A program made the translations under genes and the position numbers. From NCBI RefSeq assembly GCF_014202315.1, contig NZ_JACHGN010000027.1, forward strand, positions 106,581 through 170,580: 64,000 bases of DNA, given 5' to 3'. Shown in pieces: positions 58,122 to 64,000 of the stretch (the stretch's first letter is position 1; each line of letters opens with the position of its first letter). Below the pieces are notes generated by a model. That model saw only the letters and a program-made list of their open reading frames with translations, did no database searches and had not been told where the DNA came from. The stretch comes from Thermocatellispora tengchongensis (GTDB lineage: Bacteria; Actinomycetota; Actinomycetes; Streptosporangiales; Streptosporangiaceae).

Positions 58122-60251
58122 CTAGCCGGCCGTGCCCGCGGTCACCTTCTGCGCGAGATGCGACGGAAGCGGCTCGTACCGCAGGAAGGAGCGGTGGAAG
58201 GTCCCGGTGCCGTGCGACATCGAGCGCAGGTCGATCGCGTACCTCGTGATCTCCAGCTCCGGCACCTCGGCCCGCACCAGGGTACGGCCCCTGCCCACGG
58301 GCTCGGTGCCGAGCACCCGGCCCCGCCGCGAGGACAGGTCGGACATCACCGAGCCGACGTACTCGTCGGCCACCAGCACCGACACCTCGTCCACCGGCTC
58401 CAGCAGCAGCGTGGGCACCTTGCCCGCCGCCTCCTTCAGCGCCAGCGCGCCCGCGATCTGGAAGGCCATGTCGGAGGAGTCCACCGAGTGGGCCTTGCCG
58501 TCGTACAGCGTCACCCGCACGTCCACTACCGGATAGCCGGCCAGGACGCCGCGCTCCATCTGGGTGCGCACGCCCTTCTCGACCGACGGGATGAACTGCC
58601 GGGGCACCACGCCGCCGACGATCTTGTCCACGAACTCGAACCCGCCGCCGGACGGCAGGGGCTCCACCTCCAGGTGGCAGATCGCGTACTGGCCGTGGCC
58701 GCCGGTCTGCTTGACGTTGCGCCCCATGGCCTGGCACTTGCCGCCGAACGTCTCGCGCAGCGGCACCCGCAGCTCGACCTTCTCCACCTCGACGCCGTGC
58801 CGCTTGGCCAGCCGGTCCAGCAGCACGTCGGCATGGGCCTCGCCCATGCACCACAGCACGATCTGGCGCGTCTCGGCGTTGTTCTCCAGGCGCAGGGTCG
58901 GGTCCTCGGCCACCAGCCGGTTCAGGGCCAGTCCGAGCTTGTCCTCATCGGCCTTGGAGCGGGCCTGGACCGCGACCGGCAGCAGCGGCTCCGGCATCGT
59001 CCAGGAGGTCATCAGCAGCGGCCGGTCCTTGTCGGAGAGCGTGTCGCCGGTCTCGGCCCGCGACAGCTTGGCCACCGCGCAGATGTCGCCCGCCACGCAC
59101 TTGGGCACCGGGCGCTGGTTCTTGCCCAGCGGGGAGGACAGCGCGCCGATGCGCTCGTCCACGTCGTGGTCCTCGTGGCCGCGCTCGGCCAGCCCGTGCC
59201 CGGAGACGTGCACCGTCATGTCGGGGCGCAGCGTGCCGGAGAACACCCGCACCAGGCTGATGCGGCCGACGTACGGGTCGCTGGTGGTCTTGACGACCTC
59301 GGCCACGAGCGGCCCGTCGGGGTCGCAGGTGATGCCCCGGACGGGCTTGCCGTCGATCGTGGTGATCTCGGGCATGGTGTGCTCCATCGGCGACGGGAAC
59401 CCCTGGGTCACGATCTCCAGCAGCTCGGCGGCGCCGATCCCGGTGCCGGTCGCGAGCACGGGGTAGAAGCCGCCGCGCGCGACCGCCTTCTCCAGGTCGT
59501 CGATGAGGACCTTGGTCTCGATCTCCTCGCCCGCCAGGTAGCGGTCCATCAGGGACTCGTCCTCGGACTCCTGGATGATCCCCTCGATGAGCGCCCCGCG
59601 GTACTCCTCCATCGTCTCCAGCATCTCCGCCGGAGGCTCCTTCTCGGCGCGGGAGCCGCCGGAGTAGTCGTAGAAGCGCTGCGACAGCAGCCCGATCAGG
59701 CCGCCGTCGTGAGGCAGGTACAACGGCGCCACGCCGTCGCCGAAGACGTCCTGGCAGGTGGTCAGCACCTCGGAGAAGTCGGCGCGCTGGTGGTCGATCT
59801 TGGTGATGACCACCGCCCGCGGCATGGAGACCGCCGCGCACTCCTCCCACAGCATCTTGGTCAGCCCATCGACCCCCTCGGCCGCGGAGACCACGAACAG
59901 CGCCGCGTCGGCGGCGCGCAGGCCCGCCCGCAGGTCGCCCACGAAGTCGGCGTACCCGGGCGCGTCCAGCAGATTGATCTTGATTCCGTTGTGGACCAGC
60001 GGGGCGAGGGCGAGGTTGACCGATCTCTGCTGGCGCACCTCGACCTCGTCGAAGTCGCTGACGGTGGTGCCGTCCTCGACCCGCCCGGGGCGCTGGATGG
60101 TGCCCGTAGCCGCCAGCAGCGCCTCGACCAGCGTCGTCTTGCCCGCTCCCGAATGGCCGACCAGCACCACGTTGCGCACCATGTCCGGCCGGTCGGCCTC
60201 CGGTGCCCTGCCCGCGGCTCCCGCGGTCCCGCCGCCTGTCTTGTCCGCCAC
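58122..60251 (-). CDS. Elongation factor G-like protein (EF-G2)
   Basis: 709 residues from GTG 60251 with GGGAGG four bases upstream. An ATG at 60287 would add 12 residues. GTPase motifs are G1 GHSGAGKTT, G2/effector region with VSDFDEVEVRQQRSVNLALA, G3 DAPGYADF and G4 TKID (ITKIDHQRADF), where EF-G itself has NKxD. The later domains follow: LKEAAGKVPTLLLEPVDEVS and MAFQIAGALA. The altered G4 and several indels match the FusA2/EF-G2 paralogue of actinobacteria rather than the essential translation factor. Its role is not established and GTP hydrolysis may differ from EF-G. The last minus-strand gene before the divergent pgsA promoter. Confidence 0.88.
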   Translation of the reverse strand: MADKTGGGTAGAAGRAPEADRPDMVRNVVLVGHSGAGKTTLVEALLAATGTIQRPGRVEDGTTVSDFDEVEVRQQRSVNLALAPLVHNGIKINLLDAPGYADFVGDLRAGLRAADAALFVVSAAEGVDGLTKMLWEECAAVSMPRAVVITKIDHQRADFSEVLTTCQDVFGDGVAPLYLPHDGGLIGLLSQRFYDYSGGSRAEKEPPAEMLETMEEYRGALIEGIIQESEDESLMDRYLAGEEIETKVLIDDLEKAVARGGFYPVLATGTGIGAAELLEIVTQGFPSPMEHTMPEITTIDGKPVRGITCDPDGPLVAEVVKTTSDPYVGRISLVRVFSGTLRPDMTVHVSGHGLAERGHEDHDVDERIGALSSPLGKNQRPVPKCVAGDICAVAKLSRAETGDTLSDKDRPLLMTSWTMPEPLLPVAVQARSKADEDKLGLALNRLVAEDPTLRLENNAETRQIVLWCMGEAHADVLLDRLAKRHGVEVEKVELRVPLRETFGGKCQAMGRNVKQTGGHGQYAICHLEVEPLPSGGGFEFVDKIVGGVVPRQFIPSVEKGVRTQMERGVLAGYPVVDVRVTLYDGKAHSVDSSDMAFQIAGALALKEAAGKVPTLLLEPVDEVSVLVADEYVGSVMSDLSSRRGRVLGTEPVGRGRTLVRAEVPELEITRYAIDLRSMSHGTGTFHRSFLRYEPLPSHLAQKVTAGTAG

Positions 60252-60490
60252 ATCGCCTCCCGCGTTGTCACGTGCGCCCGCGAGCACGCGGCCGCACTCC
60301 GGTCCGCCACCGCGTCCTGCACACGCGCTGCCGGGGCCTCGACCGCCGGGTCACCGACAAGACGCGGTGTGTTCACCAAATACCCATGTGGGCAATCTCA
60401 CAAGGGGGAGAAGGTAAAGTGCTGGACCCGCCCCCTTGGCCGCGAGCCATATCCCGTGCGACGCCCGGGTGGCCTACGATCGGACGCGCC

Positions 60491-61135
60491 ATGCTGAAAC
60501 TCCTGCGCCCCGCCGTGACCCGAGTCCTCACCCCCCTCGGCCGGGCGCTGGCCCGCATGGGGGTGACCCCCGACATGGTGACCGCCGCCGGCACCCTCGG
60601 CACGGTGGTGGCCGCCCTGGTGTTCTACCCGCGCGGGCAGCTCGCGGCCGGCACGCTCGTCATCACCTTCTTCGTCTTCGCCGACCTGCTCGACGGGGTC
60701 CTGGCCCGGCTGGGGGGCGGGCGGGGCAGCCGGTGGGGCGCCTTCCTGGACTCCTCGCTGGACCGGCTCGGCGACGCCGCGATCTTCTCCGGGCTCGCGA
60801 TCCACTTCGCCCTGGAGCGCCGGCCCGTGCTCGCCTGCGTCGCGCTGTTCTGCCTGGTCGCGGGCGCCCTCGTCTCGTACGTCAAGGCGCGAGCCGAAGG
60901 GCTAGGCTTCAACTGCGACGTCGGCCTGGTCGAGCGCCCGGAGCGCCTGGTCGGGGCGCTCGTGCCCGCCTTCCTCGACGGCCTCGGGGTGCCCTACGTG
61001 CTGGCGGCCGGCCTGTGGCTGCTGGCGCTGGGCAGCGCGGTCACCGTCGTGCAACGCGTGCTCCACGTCCGCCGCCAGGCCCTGGCGCCTGCGGCTTCGA
61101 CCCCCTCCGCCGATCGGGAGAGCGATGAGCGATAA
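60491..61135 (+). CDS. pgsA: CDP-alcohol phosphatidyltransferase, probable phosphatidylinositol phosphate synthase
   Basis: 214 residues, with six membrane helices. The CDP-alcohol phosphotransferase signature is DGVLARLGGGRGSRWGAFLD, followed by SLDR: Asp-Gly-x2-Ala-Arg-x8-Gly-x3-Asp-x3-Asp, with all four Asp present. The enzyme condenses CDP-diacylglycerol with inositol phosphate to make phosphatidylinositol phosphate in the membrane. The assignment rests on the signature and on the following patA and pimA genes of the PIM pathway; a phosphatidylglycerophosphate synthase would share the signature. ATG 60491 lies 10 nt after TACGAT and has no ribosome binding site (leaderless). It overlaps the patA start by 11 nt. 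Confidence 0.88.
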   Translation: MLKLLRPAVTRVLTPLGRALARMGVTPDMVTAAGTLGTVVAALVFYPRGQLAAGTLVITFFVFADLLDGVLARLGGGRGSRWGAFLDSSLDRLGDAAIFSGLAIHFALERRPVLACVALFCLVAGALVSYVKARAEGLGFNCDVGLVERPERLVGALVPAFLDGLGVPYVLAAGLWLLALGSAVTVVQRVLHVRRQALAPAASTPSADRESDER

Positions 61136-62075
61136 GCCACCCTCCATCCAGGACCGCCTCATCGCGGCCGGATTCGGCGCCGGCTGGGCGGTGGTGCCCA
61201 AACTGCCCCGGCGGCTCACCGCCGCCGCGTTCCGCGCCGCCGCCGACCGCGTGTGGCGCCGCGGCGGCACCTCCGTACGGCGGCTGGAGGCCAACCTGGC
61301 CCGGGTGACCGGGCTGCCCCCCGGCTCGGCGGAGCTGCGGGAGCTGACCCGGGCGGGGCTGCGGTCGTACTTCCGCTACTTCCACGAGGTGTTCCTGCTG
61401 CCGTCGATGAGCAAGCAGGAGATCGTCGGGCGCAGCCGGGTGACCGGCGAGGAGCACATCTTCCAGACCCTCGCCACCGGCAGGGGGATCGTGCTGGCCC
61501 TGCCCCACATGGGCAACTGGGACCAGGCGGGGGCCTGGCTGGTGGCGATGGGCCACCCGTTCACCACCGTCGCCGAGCGGCTGCGGCCCGAGTCGCTGTT
61601 CCGGCGCTACGTCGCCTTCCGCGAGGGCCTGGGCATGACGGTGCTGCCGCTGACCGGCGGCGACGGCCACAACTTCGGCAAGCTCGCCCAGGTCGTGCGC
61701 GGCGGCGGCGTGGTGTGCCTGCCCGCCGAGCGCGACCTGACCGCGCGCGGCGTCGAGGTCGAGTTCTTCGGCGCGGCCACCCGCGTCCCCGCCGGGCCGC
61801 CGCTGCTCGCGGTGCAGACCGGCGCGGCCCTGCTGCCGGTGATCCTGTGGTACGAGGGCGGCGACTGGGCCTTCCGCATCCACGAGGAGATCCCGGTGCC
61901 CGAGGAGGGCACCCGGCAGGAGAAGGTCTCCGCGGTCGCGCAGAGCCTGATCTCGGTGTTCGAGAAGGGCATCGCCGAGCACCCGGAGGACTGGCACATG
62001 CTGCAGCGCCTCTGGCTGGACGACCTGGAGCCCCGGCCGGGCGCGGCGGGCGCCCGCGGCGAGGCGGAGCGGTGA
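61125..62075 (+). CDS. patA: Phosphatidylinositol mannoside acyltransferase (PatA-like)
   Basis: 316 residues, LpxL/HtrB-type acyltransferase. The HxxxxD catalytic motif is HMGNWD (ALPHMGNWDQAGA, about residue 127), followed by a substrate region VVCLPAERDLTARGVEVEFFG and a lid segment PAGPPLLAVQTGAALLPVIL. In mycobacteria PatA transfers palmitate to the mannose of PIM1/PIM2 on the inner face of the membrane. The position between pgsA and pimA and the start overlapping pgsA by 11 nt support that role. The C-terminal tail EDWHMLQRLWLDDLEP is typical. The start ATG 61125 lies inside the pgsA coding region. Confidence 0.88.
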   Translation: MSDKPPSIQDRLIAAGFGAGWAVVPKLPRRLTAAAFRAAADRVWRRGGTSVRRLEANLARVTGLPPGSAELRELTRAGLRSYFRYFHEVFLLPSMSKQEIVGRSRVTGEEHIFQTLATGRGIVLALPHMGNWDQAGAWLVAMGHPFTTVAERLRPESLFRRYVAFREGLGMTVLPLTGGDGHNFGKLAQVVRGGGVVCLPAERDLTARGVEVEFFGAATRVPAGPPLLAVQTGAALLPVILWYEGGDWAFRIHEEIPVPEEGTRQEKVSAVAQSLISVFEKGIAEHPEDWHMLQRLWLDDLEPRPGAAGARGEAER

Positions 62076-62082
62076 TCGCGCG

Positions 62083-63222
62083 GTGAGGATCGGGCTCGTC
62101 TGTCCGTACGCGTGGGACGTGCCGGGCGGCGTCATGGCGCACATCCGCGACCTGGCCGAGGCGCTGATCGCCGACGGCCACCACGTCTCGGTGATCGCGC
62201 CCGCCGGCGACGACGCCGACCTCCCGCCGTACGTCACGCCGGCCGGTCGCGCGGTGCCCGTGCCCTACAACGGGTCCGTGGCCCGCATGGCGTTCGGGTT
62301 CATCTCCGCCGCCCGGGTGCGCCGCTGGGTGCGCGACGGCGGCTTCGACGTGCTGCACATCCACGAGCCGCTGGTGCCCAGCCTGGGCGTGCTGGCCTGC
62401 TGGGCGGCGAAAGGGCCCATCGTGGCCACCTTCCACGCCTCCTGGGTGCGCTCGCGCGCCATCGCGGTGGCCGAGCCGATGCTGCAGAGCGCGCTGGAGA
62501 AGATCAGCGGGCGCATCGCGGTCTCCGACGCCGCCCGCAAGAGCCTGGTCGAGCAGTTCGGCGGCGACACCGTGCTCATCCCCAACGGCGTCACCGTCGC
62601 CCGCTACGCCGAGGGCGAGCCGCTGCCCGGCTGGGGCCCCGACGGCCAGACCCTCGGGTTCCTGGGCCGCATGGACGAGCCGCGCAAGGGCCTGCCGATC
62701 CTGCTCGACGCCTTCGCGATCCTGGCCCGCGAGCGGCCCCGGCTGAAACTGCTCATCGCCGGCCCCGGCGACGCCGACGACGTCTACGACAAGGTGCCCA
62801 AGGAGTTCCGCGACCGGGTCACGCTGCTCGGCATGGTCAGCGAGGCCGACAAGGTCCGCGCCTACCACTCCGTGGACGTGTTCTGCGCGCCCAACACCGG
62901 CGGCGAGAGCTTCGGCATCGTGCTCGCCGAGGCCATGTCGGCCGGGGCGCCGGTGCTGGCCAGCGACATCCCCGCCTTCCGCAAGGTGCTGGGCGACGGC
63001 CAGGCCGGGGCCCTGTTCCGCAACGGAGACCCGCGCTCGCTGGCCGAGGAGGCCGGCAGGCTGCTCGACGACCCGGCGCGGCGGGCCGCGCTGTCGGAGG
63101 AGGCCCGCCGCGCGGTGCGCAAGTACGACTGGTCCACGGTGGCGCGCGACGTCGTGCGGGTGTACGAGACCGTGACCTCCGTCGGGACCGGAGTGGTGGA
63201 GGACCAGGCGAGCGCCTCATGA
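62083..63222 (+). CDS. pimA: Phosphatidylinositol alpha-mannosyltransferase (PimA-like)
   Basis: 379 residues from GTG 62083, 8 nt after the patA stop. A GT4-type GT-B enzyme. It starts RIGLVCPYAWDVPGGVMAHI with the glycine-rich acceptor/donor loop (PGGVMAH). The C-terminal donor domain has LGFLGRMDEPRKGLPILLDA, LLIAGPGDADDVY, and the Glu-containing CAPNTGGESFGIVLAEAMSA, which binds GDP-mannose in PimA. The protein transfers the first mannose from GDP-mannose to phosphatidylinositol on the cytoplasmic face. The order pgsA-patA-pimA is the classic PIM operon of actinobacteria. The stop overlaps the next gene's ATG (ATGA). Confidence 0.9.
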   Translation: MRIGLVCPYAWDVPGGVMAHIRDLAEALIADGHHVSVIAPAGDDADLPPYVTPAGRAVPVPYNGSVARMAFGFISAARVRRWVRDGGFDVLHIHEPLVPSLGVLACWAAKGPIVATFHASWVRSRAIAVAEPMLQSALEKISGRIAVSDAARKSLVEQFGGDTVLIPNGVTVARYAEGEPLPGWGPDGQTLGFLGRMDEPRKGLPILLDAFAILARERPRLKLLIAGPGDADDVYDKVPKEFRDRVTLLGMVSEADKVRAYHSVDVFCAPNTGGESFGIVLAEAMSAGAPVLASDIPAFRKVLGDGQAGALFRNGDPRSLAEEAGRLLDDPARRAALSEEARRAVRKYDWSTVARDVVRVYETVTSVGTGVVEDQASAS

Positions 63223-63761
63223 CGACGATCGTGATCGCCCTGGTGGTGGGCGTGCTGCTGGTGCTCACCGCCGTCTACATCTCCTGGCGGGCGGGCCGGC
63301 TCGACCGGCTGCACATCCGGCTGGAACTCGCCAGGGAGGCCCTGGACGTCGCGCTGGTCCGCCGCGCGGCCGTGTGCCTGGAACTGGCCGCGTCCCGGCT
63401 GCTCGACCCGGCGACCTCGCTCGTGCTCGCCTCGGCCGCGCACGAGGCGCGCACGGCGGGGCCGGAGGAGCGCGAGCACGCCGAGAGCGACCTGTCGCGC
63501 ACCTTACGTGCGGCCGTGGACCAGGAGCGGTTCCGCGAGAAGCTCACCGAGTCGGCGGGCGGCGCGGCGCTCCTCGCCGAACTCGACGAGGCCGTGGCCA
63601 AGGTGGTCTACTCCCGGCGGTTCTACAACAACGCGGTCAGCGTCACGCGCACGGCCCAGCGCCGCTGGCTCGCCCGCACCCTCCGCCTGGCCGGCAACAC
63701 CGACTACCCCGACTTCTTCGAGATCGACGACGCCCCGCCCAAGGCGATGTCCCCCGAGTAA
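63219..63761 (+). CDS. Single-span membrane protein, downstream of pimA
   Basis: 180 residues, ATG overlapping the pimA stop (ATGA). One N-terminal membrane helix (TIVIALVVGVLLVLTAVYIS) with a short basic cytosolic start, then a helical soluble domain (LDRLHIRLELAREALDVALV, TEHAESDLSRTLRAAVDQ-like helices) and a C-terminal acidic tail (FFEIDDAPPKAMSPE). It contains VVYSRRFYNNAVSVTRTAQ, and the layout recalls LemA-like proteins of the same size that often end PIM operons, but no LemA signature is certain. Translational coupling to pimA indicates a role in lipomannan or PIM biosynthesis or in the anchoring of these enzymes. Confidence 0.7.
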   Translation: MTTIVIALVVGVLLVLTAVYISWRAGRLDRLHIRLELAREALDVALVRRAAVCLELAASRLLDPATSLVLASAAHEARTAGPEEREHAESDLSRTLRAAVDQERFREKLTESAGGAALLAELDEAVAKVVYSRRFYNNAVSVTRTAQRRWLARTLRLAGNTDYPDFFEIDDAPPKAMSPE

Positions 63762-64000
63762 CCCGAGTAAGACGCCCCCGCCGTGCCCGCCCGACGCCCC
63801 CGTCGGCCCGCCCGACACCCCCGGCCGTGCCCGCCGGGCGCCTCCGGCCGGGTCCGCCCGACACCCCCGGCCGTGCCCGCCCGACCCGCCCGACCCTCCG
63901 GCCGTGCCCGCCCGACACCCCCGGCCGTGCCCGCCGGGCGCCTCCGGCCGGGTCCGCCCGACACCCCCGGCCGTGCCCGCCCGACCCGCCCGACCCTCCG
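63762..64000. repeat. GC-rich tandem repeat, 100-bp period, at the window end
   Basis: The 90 bases at 63811-63900 recur exactly at 63911-64000, giving a 100-bp period that runs off the window. Inside each unit, variants of CCCGCCCGACACCCCCGGCCGTG recur, so it is a nested repeat. The bases 63762-63810 are a degenerate first copy. No ribosome binding site or plausible protein is seen here; long minus-strand ORFs of Gly/Arg/Ala are repeat artefacts. It lies directly downstream of the PIM operon. Confidence 0.85.

Overview
The window is very GC-rich DNA with dense, strongly GC3-biased genes on both strands, frequent GTG starts and many four-base start/stop overlaps. The gene content (SCO2521-2524-type genes, an Fxs-type RiPP locus, DUF2637, FAD/F420-type oxidoreductases, the phosphatidylinositol mannoside genes pgsA-patA-pimA, an EF-G2 paralogue, large serine/threonine kinases) points to a filamentous actinomycete, probably of the Streptosporangiales. 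That placement is an inference from gene content, not from a marker gene. No rRNA, tRNA or CRISPR array was seen.

Layout. 0-5.4 kb: a conserved actinobacterial cluster of unknown function (SCO2524/2523/2522/2521 families) plus a membrane protein; its first gene is cut by the window edge and frameshifted. 5.4-9.7 kb: a frameshifted FAD amine oxidase, a small secreted peptide gene, an MFS transporter with an early in-frame TGA, and a DoxX-MNIO (DUF692) pair. 9.8-14.9 kb: LacI regulator and a translationally coupled ABC importer operon. 14.9-21.4 kb: a triple-DUF4142 protein, a ROK regulator, a SUKH-like protein, a DUF2637 protein and a decayed LLM oxidoreductase, with several tandem repeats. 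21.4-26.8 kb: TetR, an AlkA-type glycosylase, NAD kinase, a type III PKS with an ICMT-type methyltransferase, an aldo/keto reductase and a DUF2809 protein.

26.9-38.6 kb is the most unusual part. An operon of a lipoprotein and two P-loop ATPases is followed by an Fxs-type RiPP locus: a 91-residue precursor-like peptide, a large P-loop/NB-ARC/TPR protein (FxsT-like) and an unknown 342-residue protein on the minus strand. Divergent to them are a radical SAM/SPASM maturase and an HExxH (aKG-HExxH-type) modification enzyme behind a textbook promoter. The precursor keeps the leader style of FxsA but does not end in FxSxx, so the product may be a new variant.

38.6-44.9 kb: a small conserved protein, a zinc-type ArsR regulator with its CDF exporter, a flavohaemoglobin operon, and a serine/threonine kinase whose extracellular half is an ABC-type solute-binding domain. 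45-48.6 kb: two tandem paralogous sulfotransferases, a small beta-rich protein and a GT4 glycosyltransferase, probably for a sulfated surface glycan. 48.6-63.8 kb: GH25 lysozyme and the conserved order thrS-HIT-pgsA-patA-pimA, interrupted between HIT and pgsA by a four-gene minus-strand block (PRC/DUF2382, membrane protein, GH10-like hydrolase, EF-G2). The window ends in a 100-bp-period GC-rich tandem repeat.

Two window-wide patterns stand out. Four reading frames in the first 21 kb are broken (bases 511, 5965, 7038 and about 21115). At least nine genes have a TANNNT-like -10 box only 6-10 nt before the start codon and no ribosome binding site, the signature of leaderless transcripts.
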